From positions 2,453,217-2,517,216 of the forward strand of contig NZ_CP063311.1 in NCBI RefSeq assembly GCF_015245355.1: 64,000 nt of DNA, given 5' to 3'. The notes under the pieces are model-generated. The model saw only the letters and a list, made by a program, of their open reading frames with translations. It ran no database searches and was not told the origin of the DNA. Both the position numbers and the translations under genes were made by a program. Positions 38,499 to 46,184 of this stretch are shown here, in pieces. Numbering within the stretch: the first letter of the stretch is position 1; each line of letters opens with the position of its first letter. The DNA comes from Anabaenopsis elenkinii CCIBt3563. Its GTDB lineage: Bacteria; Cyanobacteriota; Cyanobacteriia; Cyanobacteriales; Nostocaceae.

Positions 38499-39884
38499 CT
38501 ATGAAACATTGGCTTCCTCTAACGATTTTTTTTCTGCGGGTGGTTGTTTAAATGCAAACCGCAATAAAGGTGGTGCCAGGAAGGTTGTCAAAATCACCAT
38601 GATAATAATCGCCGCTTGTAGTGGTTTATCCAGAGTACCACTAGCAGCACCAATCCCCGCAAATACTAACCCGACTTCACCACGGGGAATCATCCCTACA
38701 CCAACCGCTAATCGGTTAATTTTAGCTTGGCCAAAAACTGACCAACCAGTGACAACTTTGCCAATAATCGCGACCACAATTAAGAAGGTAGCAATGATTA
38801 AACCTTCACGATTTCCCGGAACTAAAGGATTAAGAACACCTAAATCAACCTTGGCACCAACTGCAACAAAGAATACTGGGACTAAAATATCGGCAATGGG
38901 TTTGACCTGCTCATCTAGCTCTTTGCGTTTATCCGTTTCATCCAAAACTAAGCCGGCTGCAAATGCCCCTAGGATAGCCTCTAAATGAATAGCATTAGCC
39001 AAAAAAGCCATCAAGAACGCAAAGATAAATGCTGGTATAATTAAGTTGCCTCTGGTTTGCAATTTATTAGCAATGGCGACAAAACTTTGATTGAAATATT
39101 TACCCAGCAAGATTGAACCGACCAGAAAAACTGTAGCGCTGGCAATCAAATAGATGACATTTAAAATATCAACTTCCCCTGTTTTGGCTAAACTAGCTAC
39201 TACTGCCAAGACAATGATACCTAAGATGTCATCAATAACCGCTGCACCGACAATTATTTGCCCCTCAGAAGATTTCAACTGCCCCAGTTCCGACAAAACT
39301 TTAGAGGTAATACCAATACTAGTAGCTGTCAGTGCCGCACCTGCAAAAATTGCCGGAATTAAAGGAGCATGAAATAAGAACAGCAGTCCTGCAGTTCCAG
39401 CCGCAAAGGGCACAGCTACCCCGACACAAGCGACAATTGTTGCCTGATAACCAACTTTGGTCAGTTCTTTTAAGTCTGATTCCAAACCAATTTCAAATAA
39501 CAAAATGATCACACCCAGTTCAGCCAGGACAGAAATGATTTCACTTTGGCTGTGAAAAATTTCTGCGACTGCTTCCGGGCTGATGTTGTTAATCAATTGC
39601 AGGATTGTCATAATGGTGGAGTCAGCAGCTACAGCGCCACTCTCAGTAAATACCACTAAATGTAGTGCTGAAGCACCTACGACAACCCCAGCCAGTAATT
39701 CACCTAAAACAGGAGGTAGATCGATGATTCTAGAAAACTCACCACCAATTTTACTGGCCAGATAAATTACAACCAAACTGAGTAAGACACCAGCCAAGAC
39801 AATGGGGGCATTTTCCGCTTCCCCAGTGGTAGCCAGGTAGGGATTTTGCCACACTGAGTTAATTATCAATTCCGAAAAAGTCAT
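38499..39884 (-). CDS. CPA2-type Na+(K+)/H+ antiporter
   Basis: A 461-residue antiporter with about 12 helices and the CPA2 hallmarks LPPVLGELLAGVVVGASAL near residue 55, LFEIGLESDLKEL near 128 and the unwound-helix aspartates in GAAVIDDILGIIVLAVVAS near 213. There is no TrkA-N domain at the C-terminus. It lies between bicA and mrpC on the same strand, so it is likely to work with Mrp in sodium export. It is comparable to the NhaS3 group of cyanobacterial antiporters. Confidence 0.88.
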   Translation of the reverse strand: MTFSELIINSVWQNPYLATTGEAENAPIVLAGVLLSLVVIYLASKIGGEFSRIIDLPPVLGELLAGVVVGASALHLVVFTESGAVAADSTIMTILQLINNISPEAVAEIFHSQSEIISVLAELGVIILLFEIGLESDLKELTKVGYQATIVACVGVAVPFAAGTAGLLFLFHAPLIPAIFAGAALTATSIGITSKVLSELGQLKSSEGQIIVGAAVIDDILGIIVLAVVASLAKTGEVDILNVIYLIASATVFLVGSILLGKYFNQSFVAIANKLQTRGNLIIPAFIFAFLMAFLANAIHLEAILGAFAAGLVLDETDKRKELDEQVKPIADILVPVFFVAVGAKVDLGVLNPLVPGNREGLIIATFLIVVAIIGKVVTGWSVFGQAKINRLAVGVGMIPRGEVGLVFAGIGAASGTLDKPLQAAIIIMVILTTFLAPPLLRFAFKQPPAEKKSLEEANVS

Positions 39885-39954
39885 CTTATTTATCTGTTGT
39901 GTTGATTAATTATGCTGTGTAATTAACGCCTGTAACATTCAGTAATTTACACCA

Positions 39955-41637
39955 CTATTGAGATTGTTGAGTGTTACTACCACTGACTGCATAGGTATCT
40001 ACTAAAGCCAAAGCTCTGCTAAGTGCTTCGGCACGATTCATGAACCAATGCTCCCGGGAGACGAAATTTAACACACCCAGCTTTTCTAAGCGGCGTTTCA
40101 CTTTCCCAGATGCACCAACAATTAAGATTTTACGACCTTGCTCATAAGCATCTTTAATGGCATTTTCAATGGCTAAAGATGCGGTTACACCCAACATTGG
40201 CACATCGCTGATATCTAAAATCAATACGTCGGAGTCGGCCATTGCTGAATGTTCCCGGGCGATCGCTTTAGAAACTCCAAAGATCATCGGTCCACTGAGG
40301 TAGAATAAGACCACCCGCCCATTAGCTTGATCAAATAATGCCTTCTCCTCATCGTTCAAGACAATGGCATCATCAGCATCGGTAATGGTTTTGACATCCT
40401 GAGATTGGAAGTGGGAAAGACGTTCAATGGTTAAAATATTGGCAATGAACACTCCCACACCCACAGCAATAATTAAGTCAACAAATACGGTTAAGAACAT
40501 GACACCGTACATAATCAGCGCCCCTTTGAGGGACACCTGATGAGCGCGTTTTAAAAAGCTCCAGTCAAGAATGTCAATCCCCACTTTCAGGGCAATACCC
40601 GCCAATACTGCCATGGGGATGCTTTGAGTTAAACTAGATCCCCACAAAACTACAACCAGTAGAATTAGGGCGCGAGTTATACCAGATAAAGCTGTTTGAG
40701 CACCGGTTTGGATATTCACTACTGTTCCCATGGTTGCACCCGCCCCTGGCAGTCCACCACATAAACCAGATACTATGTTACCAATACCTTGACCAATTAA
40801 TTCCTTATCAGATTTGTGTTCGGTACGGGTCAAACTATCAGCAATTACGGCAGTTAATAAAGTATCAATACAGCCGAGCATCCCCAACATTACCCCATTA
40901 ATCACCATCACAGTAATTTGTGATGCCTGGAAGGTAGGCATTTGTAATGTTGGTAATCCCATGGTAATTTCCCCAATTCTTCTGATGTTATCATCGCCGA
41001 AAAATACCAGGGAAACTATTGTGACTACTACTAAAGCAACTAATTGGGGTGGAGCAAAACGCTTGTATTTAGATGGTATTAAGAAAATAATTGCCAAAGT
41101 CATGCATCCCAAGGAGGTTTCCGCAAGATTAATCTTGCTCAACAGTTCCGGCAAAGCTTGCACCATTCCTAAAACCCCACCTTTAGGACTAGATTGTCCC
41201 AAAAAGGGGGCAATTTGTAGCAGAATTAAGATCACGCCAATGCCAGACATGAACCCAGAAATGACGCTGTAGGGCATGAGGGTAATATATTTACCCAGCT
41301 TGAATATTCCGAATAAGATTTGAAATACCCCTGCCAGCATCACTACTGTAAATGCCATTGCCAAGCCGTTCTCTGGGTTACTCGCTATCATCGAACTGAC
41401 AATAGCAGTCATGACCACAGTCATCGGCCCGGTAGGTTCAGAAATCAGAGTTGGAGTCCCGCCAAATAAGGCGGCGAACAAGCCCACGCAAACTGCACCA
41501 TAAAGACCAGCAGCCGGACCTGCGCCAGAGGCAACACCGAATGCCAGTGCTAGAGGTAGGGAAACGATGGCGGCAGTTAGTCCACCAAATAAATCCCCTT
41601 GTAAGTTTCTAAAATGTATAGTATTTGTCAATTGCAT
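39955..41637 (-). CDS. bicA: SulP-family bicarbonate transporter, BicA-like
   Basis: A 560-residue Na+-dependent anion transporter of the CO2-concentrating mechanism. The membrane domain starts FGGLTAAIVSLPLALAFGVASGAGPAAGLYGA, with the substrate-site segment SEPTGPMTVVMTAI near residue 68. Helix LPGAGATMGTVVNIQTGAQTALSG near 290 is strongly conserved in SulP proteins. The C-terminal STAS domain (about 435-545) has LILDISDVPMLGVTASLAIENA. Being first in a unit with sodium antiporters supports bicarbonate over sulfate as the substrate. Confidence 0.9.
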   Translation of the reverse strand: MQLTNTIHFRNLQGDLFGGLTAAIVSLPLALAFGVASGAGPAAGLYGAVCVGLFAALFGGTPTLISEPTGPMTVVMTAIVSSMIASNPENGLAMAFTVVMLAGVFQILFGIFKLGKYITLMPYSVISGFMSGIGVILILLQIAPFLGQSSPKGGVLGMVQALPELLSKINLAETSLGCMTLAIIFLIPSKYKRFAPPQLVALVVVTIVSLVFFGDDNIRRIGEITMGLPTLQMPTFQASQITVMVINGVMLGMLGCIDTLLTAVIADSLTRTEHKSDKELIGQGIGNIVSGLCGGLPGAGATMGTVVNIQTGAQTALSGITRALILLVVVLWGSSLTQSIPMAVLAGIALKVGIDILDWSFLKRAHQVSLKGALIMYGVMFLTVFVDLIIAVGVGVFIANILTIERLSHFQSQDVKTITDADDAIVLNDEEKALFDQANGRVVLFYLSGPMIFGVSKAIAREHSAMADSDVLILDISDVPMLGVTASLAIENAIKDAYEQGRKILIVGASGKVKRRLEKLGVLNFVSREHWFMNRAEALSRALALVDTYAVSGSNTQQSQ

Positions 41638-42175
41638 ATTGAGGTCATTGTGATAGGGAAAGGAATTAGAAGTATAATTTGTTGCAGAAAAATTTACCTT
41701 TTCTAGGACAAGTGACTAAATAGTCATCGTCCATAGAGAAGGCTCGGGTCAAAGGTACTAAGAATGAATCACCTGAAAAACTTATATGATTTACCCGTAA
41801 AAATAGTCTACAGGTTTATCACTCAATATTATTGATTTACAAGCCTGAATTTTAAATAAAAATTAAATTAATCCCATAGAGAAAAAGCTATGTTTCTTAG
41901 GAAATACATAGAAAACAATCAAACTTATAAGCAGAAGCTATATTAATTTATATGTCAAGTTGAAAAAACAATGCAGATATCTGGTAAGGAAGATATCGAT
42001 TTAATTTAGTCTTTATTAATTCCGATACCATATCTGGCAGAGTTATGGTGAGGCTCTGTGCAAGAAGTATATATGTATAGCTGGTGGTAGATTGTGAAAA
42101 CCGGGATTTATTCCCTGAGAAAGTAGTTATGACATCTGGGACTGTGTACAGTAAACCCAGGAGGAGTGCAGTTTG
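41638..42175. other. Divergent promoter region between bicA and transketolase
   Basis: This AT-rich gap must hold the promoters of the bicA-mrp operon and of transketolase. I see no clear LysR-type or NtcA-type dyad by eye. Short open frames on the minus strand around 41948-42187 have no ribosome binding site or protein-like composition. Confidence 0.4.
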
Positions 42176-42277
42176 GTGAGTCACCAATCACTACAGAAAA
42201 TCAAAGATTACATAACAGTGGCAAAACTCTGTTCCGAGGAAGTTAGGGAGTTTAGTCAAAAATTGCGTGAATTCTAG
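42176..42277 (+). CDS. Possible 33-residue small protein upstream of transketolase
   Basis: A GTG (or a TTG three bases earlier) follows a strong AGGAGG at 42159-42164 by 8 to 11 bases. The frame reads VSHQSLQKIKDYITVAKLCS, continues with charged residues (EEVREFSQKL) and stops at 42275-42277. The product would be a single amphipathic helix. It ends 33 bp before the transketolase start, so it could be a leader or a small partner. The ribosome binding site is the main support. Confidence 0.3.
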   Translation: MSHQSLQKIKDYITVAKLCSEEVREFSQKLREF

Positions 42278-42310
42278 TAACTACGTGTATTTTCATTTAG
42301 GAAAACTACT

Positions 42311-44200
42311 ATGACCACACACGAGGAACTGCACCAATGGCATGAATTAGCACAACAATTGCGGGTAGACAGTATTCGCAGTACCACCATTGCTGGTTCA
42401 GGTCATCCTACCTCGTCCATGTCACCGGCGGATCTGATGGCGATTTTACTCTCTAAGTATCTCCGCTATGACTTCGATCACCCAGGAAATCCCAATAATG
42501 ACCGCTTGATTTTCTCCAAGGGTCATGCAGCACCATTACTATATAGTATGTATAAGGCAGCGGGAGTCATTAGCGATGAAGAACTGCGATCGCTACGACA
42601 TTTTGGCAGTCGTTTAGAAGGTCATCCCACACCTGCTTTACCTTGGGTGGATGTAGCGACAGGTTCTCTGGGACAGGGATTAGCCATTGGTGTCGGCATA
42701 GCTTTAGCAGGTAAATATTTAGATCAACTACCCTATCATACATGGGTGCTATTGGGTGATAGTGAAATCGCCGAAGGGTCAATATGGGAAGCCTTTGATC
42801 ATGCGGCACACTATACCTTAGACAACCTCATTGCCATTATTGATGTCAATCGCCTTGGTCAAAGGGGTCAAACTGAATTAGGATGGAATACACAAGCTTA
42901 TGCCAACCGTGCTAGAGCCTTTGGCTGGCAAGCCATTGAAATTGACGGTCATAATTTAACCGAGATAGATCAAGCATATAGCGCCGCCATCACTGTGAAC
43001 GATCACCCCACAGTAATTATTGCTCGTACCATTAAAGGTAAAGGGGTGACATCCCTAGAAGACTTAGGTGGGTGGCATGGTAAAGCCCTAAAACCTGATG
43101 CTCAAACCCAGGCCATTGCCGAGTTAGGTGGTGAACGGCAGATGATCATTGAGGTAGATAAACCAGAAGAACAAAGACAACCAGCCAGCATTGGTAAGGC
43201 TAAAGCACTACAACTACCCACATACAACAAAGGTGGAAAAGTCGCCACAAGACGGGCTTATGGTGACACTTTGTTAGCATTAGGAGCAGCCCAACCAAAT
43301 GTGATTGCCTTGGATGCGGAGGTAAGTAATTCCACTTATGCCGAAGACTTTGCCGAAGCCTATCCTGAGCGCTACTTTGAGATGTACATTGCTGAACAGC
43401 AAATGGTAGCAGCTGCTGTGGGCTTGCAGGTGAGAAAATACAAACCCTTCGCTTCTACCTTCGCCGCCTTCTTAACTCGTGCTTACGACTTTATCAGGAT
43501 GGCGGCTGTTTCTCACGCCAACATTAAATTAGTTGGTTCCCATGCAGGGGTATCCATTGGTCAAGATGGGGCTTCACAGATGGCTTTAGAAGATTTAGCC
43601 GCATTCCGAGCCGTGTGGAGTAGTACGGTACTGTATCCCAGTGATGCCAATCAAACAGCCAAATTAGTGGCACAAATGAGCGATCGCGACGGTATTGTTT
43701 ACCTGCGCACCACCAGAGAAAGTACACCCGTCATCTATGATCCTCAAGAACAATTCCCCATTGGTGGGAGCAAAATCATTCACAGTTCCCACCGTGACCA
43801 AGCAACAGTGATTGGTGCAGGTATTACAGTACATGAAGCCATTAAAGCCTATGACAGACTGAAAAAAGAAGGCATCACAATTCGCGTCATCGATGCTTAT
43901 TCGGTCAAGCCCATAGATGTGCCGACACTACATCAAGCCGCACGGGATACTAAAGGTAATTTAGTCGTTGTCGAAGATCACTGGATAGAAGGAGGATTAG
44001 GTGCTGCAGTCCTGGATAGCTTTGCTGGTACTAGTAATACTCCCTTTTATCAGGGGCCACAACTGCGATTAATTAAATTAGCCGTGCGGGATATGCCAGC
44101 TTCAGGCACACCAGAAGAACTACTTCATGCTGCCAAAATCGATGCTGATGCCATTGTGGAAGCGGTGAAATCCCAAGTTAGACAGCCAGTAGGGGTATAA
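42311..44200 (+). CDS. tkt: Transketolase, short (animal/archaeal-like) type
   Basis: A 629-residue TPP enzyme that moves two-carbon units between sugar phosphates. The TPP motif LLGDSEIAEGSIWEAFDHAAHYTLDNLIAIIDVN spans about residues 147-180. IRSTTIAGSGHPTSSMSPAD and the later RLIFSKGHAAPLLY and EQQMVAAAVGLQ motifs are intact. It is shorter than the roughly 670-residue Calvin-cycle transketolase of cyanobacteria, so it is probably a second enzyme. Possible co-transcription with the small gene 88 bp downstream. Confidence 0.92.
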   Translation: MTTHEELHQWHELAQQLRVDSIRSTTIAGSGHPTSSMSPADLMAILLSKYLRYDFDHPGNPNNDRLIFSKGHAAPLLYSMYKAAGVISDEELRSLRHFGSRLEGHPTPALPWVDVATGSLGQGLAIGVGIALAGKYLDQLPYHTWVLLGDSEIAEGSIWEAFDHAAHYTLDNLIAIIDVNRLGQRGQTELGWNTQAYANRARAFGWQAIEIDGHNLTEIDQAYSAAITVNDHPTVIIARTIKGKGVTSLEDLGGWHGKALKPDAQTQAIAELGGERQMIIEVDKPEEQRQPASIGKAKALQLPTYNKGGKVATRRAYGDTLLALGAAQPNVIALDAEVSNSTYAEDFAEAYPERYFEMYIAEQQMVAAAVGLQVRKYKPFASTFAAFLTRAYDFIRMAAVSHANIKLVGSHAGVSIGQDGASQMALEDLAAFRAVWSSTVLYPSDANQTAKLVAQMSDRDGIVYLRTTRESTPVIYDPQEQFPIGGSKIIHSSHRDQATVIGAGITVHEAIKAYDRLKKEGITIRVIDAYSVKPIDVPTLHQAARDTKGNLVVVEDHWIEGGLGAAVLDSFAGTSNTPFYQGPQLRLIKLAVRDMPASGTPEELLHAAKIDADAIVEAVKSQVRQPVGV

Positions 44201-44288
44201 AAACTAAAATATAACTCTTTCCTCCGATAGGAGTTAACAGTAAAAGCCACAGTTATCTTAGAAACTACTGTGACCAGGAGTTAGGAAA

Positions 44289-44522
44289 ATGACTGACAAG
44301 TATCATACAGGAACCAACGACGAACACTTTAACCTGATTAGCGTATTGTACCACGCCCTCAAGTGTTCCGCTTGCTGTGAAACATATATCAAAGATGCCG
44401 AACAAGCGGGCGATCGCGAACTCGTCCAATTCTTCCAAAATATCAAACAGGAAAACCAGAAAACAGCAGACAGAGCCAAGCAAATGCTAGCCAAGCGCAC
44501 AGAGCAACTAGTAGCACATTAG
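44289..44522 (+). CDS. Small helical protein downstream of transketolase
   Basis: A 77-residue, all-helical, charged protein: DEHFNLISVLYHALKCSACCETYIKDAEQAGDRELVQFFQNIKQENQKTADRAKQMLAKR. It has a CSACC cluster near residue 26 that could bind a metal or form a disulfide. The spacing of helices and acidic residues recalls a helical hairpin. GGAG lies 11 bases before the ATG. It is monocistronic or an operon tail, and a strong terminator follows. Function unknown. Confidence 0.7.
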   Translation: MTDKYHTGTNDEHFNLISVLYHALKCSACCETYIKDAEQAGDRELVQFFQNIKQENQKTADRAKQMLAKRTEQLVAH

Positions 44523-44549
44523 ATAACCAGGAATAGACCAATAATACAA

Positions 44550-44598
44550 CGGCGAGCTAGCCCCTAAATTCTATTTATGGGGGCTAGCCGTTGGCGAT
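44550..44598 (+). terminator. Strong hairpin terminator
   Basis: GCTAGCCCC (44556-44564) and GGGGCTAGC (44580-44588) form a perfect 9-bp core, extended imperfectly by CGGCGA and CGTTGGCG. It lies 34 bp past the stop of the small helical protein gene. The downstream T-run is modest (ATTTTAATC). Confidence 0.65.
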
Positions 44599-44720
44599 TT
44601 TAATCGCTGTTAAGTTTCTTTTTGATTTTGAATGTACATTTTATAGCAACCGCCAAGGTAATTTAAGCATAAACTATAAGTAGTCCCTTTTCATGTGAAG
44701 CGATCGCTTGCTACAGGTAT

Positions 44721-45107
44721 ATGCCCAAGCCGTACAGTTACGACCTTCGTCAAAAAGTAATCCAAGCGATTGAACTCGATGGCTTGAAGAAAACTCAAGC
44801 CAGTCAAATGTTTAATATTAGTCGCAACACCATCACCCTATGGTTGAAGCGAAAAACCGAAACGGGGGACTTCCAAGCCTTGCCTAATCAGCGTCCTGGG
44901 AATGGTCACAAAATTACCGATTGGGAAAAATTTCGTGAGTTTGCTTCCGTACATGGCGATAAAACCCAAGTAGAGATGGCCTCACTTTGGCCTGAAGAAA
45001 TTAGCGATCGCACAATCTCAAGAGCTTTGAAAAAAATTGGTTTTACGCGAAAAAAAAGACTTATGGCTACCGTGAGCGCGATGAGGTCAAACGACAGGCT
45101 TTCGTAA
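44721..45107 (+). CDS. IS630 transposase, frame A (DNA-binding part)
   Basis: 128 codons: an N-terminal helix-turn-helix region (SYDLRQKVIQAIELDGLKKTQASQMFNISRNTITLWLKRK), then a second winged-helix-like half ending RTISRALKKIGFTRKK. At 45050-45057 eight As give the slippery heptamer A AAA AAA. A -1 slip there continues as KKTYGYRERDEVKRQAF in frame B, the sequence expected of a full-length IS630 transposase. Without the slip the product stops at 45107 and has no catalytic domain. Confidence 0.9.
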   Translation: MPKPYSYDLRQKVIQAIELDGLKKTQASQMFNISRNTITLWLKRKTETGDFQALPNQRPGNGHKITDWEKFREFASVHGDKTQVEMASLWPEEISDRTISRALKKIGFTRKKRLMATVSAMRSNDRLS

Positions 45108-45595
45108 CGCAGTTGTCTGAGTTACCTGTGGAGAAGATTGTATACCTCGATGAGTCAGGAATGGACAACCGAGACCAGTATGATTACGGTTGGAACTCAA
45201 AAGGACAGCGCTTCCATGCACTTAAATCAGGTCGTCGTGAAGGTCGGGTGAACATAATTGCCGCGCTGTGTAACCATAAGCTGATAGCTCCTTTCACTGT
45301 TGAGGGTGCGTGTAATCGAATAGTATTTGAGACTTGGCTTGAAGCTTGTTTGCTTCCCACACTCAAACCAGGACAGGTTGTGGTGATGGATAATGCCACA
45401 TTTCATAAAGGTGGGCGCATTCAACAACTGATTCAGTACGCAGGGTGTGAAGTGCTGTACCTACCACCTTATTCTCCAGACCTGAATCAGATTGAAAAAT
45501 GTTGGTCTTGGTTAAAAAGTCGAATCCGCAAAAAACTTGAGCGGTTTGATTCTTTACGAGATGCCATTGAGGATGTCTTGCTTTTTGCGTCCTAA
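45050..45595 (+). CDS. IS630 transposase, frame B (DDE catalytic part)
   Basis: Reached by -1 frameshift from frame A. The DDE triad is complete: Asp in IVYLDESGMDNRDQYDYGW, Asp in VVMDNATFHKG and Glu in LPPYSPDLNQIEKCWSWLKSRIRKK. A possible internal start at 45113 would give a 160-residue catalytic fragment. The sequence is intact, so the element may be active. Confidence 0.9.
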   Translation, partial: KKKTYGYRERDEVKRQAFVTQLSELPVEKIVYLDESGMDNRDQYDYGWNSKGQRFHALKSGRREGRVNIIAALCNHKLIAPFTVEGACNRIVFETWLEACLLPTLKPGQVVVMDNATFHKGGRIQQLIQYAGCEVLYLPPYSPDLNQIEKCWSWLKSRIRKKLERFDSLRDAIEDVLLFAS

Positions 45596-45615
45596 CCTCC
45601 TTGGCGGTTGCTATA

Positions 45616-45975
45616 ACTGTCTCTAGTGGCGCACCCCCGACTGTGGAAACAAAATAAGAATTAGTCCATAAAGTAGGTAATCTACGTTTCAACTGGTGGA
45701 AATTCTAATCGCAAATACCTAGAAGTTGCACCCTTAAATCTTTTTACAACTCGATGTATTCCTTGAGGGTCAACTTCTACCAATAAATGCACATGGTCTG
45801 GCATGATTTCCATCTCTATAATTTCAATGTTAATTTCAATCGCTATTTGAGCAAGTAACTCTTTTAATCGAGAAGCGATTGCGTTCACGAGAACTGGTCT
45901 TCTATATTTAGGGCAAAAAATAACATGATATTTACACGAATAAACAACATTGTGGTGCAATAGTTTACAAATCAC
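45616..45975 (-). pseudogene. tnpA: IS200/IS605 TnpA (Y1 transposase), frameshifted and truncated
   Basis: The N-terminal part is good: VVYSCKYHVIFCPKYRRPVL and the HUH motif MPDHVHLLVEV. A frameshift near 45692 breaks the frame after YLRLEFPP. The next frame continues RRLPTLWTNSYFVSTVGGAPLETV and is then cut by the IS630 element, so the C-terminal catalytic tyrosine region is lost. This copy is inactive. Confidence 0.85.
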
Positions 45976-45977
45976 TT

Positions 45978-46157
45978 AGCACTAGAACTCATTCTTGCTT
46001 GCATTGTGGTCACATAGAACAACGTGATGTGAATGCAGCCAAAGTAATTTTAAGTCGTGCAAACGCTAGGGGTGGGCAACCCCAAAGTAACGCCAGTCGA
46101 GATGTTCCCTCTACTTCTGTTGGTCGTAAGACCTCCAAAAGCAAGGAACGTCAGTGA
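45978..46157 (+). pseudogene. tnpB: IS605-type TnpB, C-terminal fragment
   Basis: Only the last 60 codons remain: TRTHSCLHCGHIEQRDVNAAKVIL, which contains the second zinc-ribbon knuckle and the third RuvC Asp, then a Ser/Lys-rich tail to the TGA. It is divergent from the tnpA relic, as in IS605. About 350 residues at the N-terminus are deleted. The element's right-end hairpin follows and is split by the IS50-like element. Confidence 0.82.
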
Positions 46158-46184
46158 CGCACCGAATCCCCTGCCTTCAGGCAT

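Larger units (their letters stand above)
44644..45613 (+). mobile_element. IS630-family insertion sequence, complete copy
   Basis: A 970-bp element with terminal inverted repeats starting TAGCAACCGCCAAGG on the left and ending CCTTGGCGGTTGCTA on the right. It is flanked by the TA duplication typical of IS630/Tc1-mariner (44642-44643 and 45614-45615). Two overlapping frames encode the transposase. It has inserted into the 3' part of an IS200/IS605 tnpA. A second copy, identical as far as it goes, starts at 63436. Confidence 0.93.

Noticed and set aside
38509-38988. 159-codon frame opposite the CPA2 antiporter
   Set aside because: It is antisense to a conserved antiporter and has no start signal or recognisable motif.
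40814-41272. 152-codon frame opposite bicA
   Set aside because: It is antisense to strongly conserved SulP helices.
41948-42187. 79-codon minus-strand frame between bicA and tkt
   Set aside because: No ribosome binding site, no domain and weak protein-like composition in an AT-rich promoter region.
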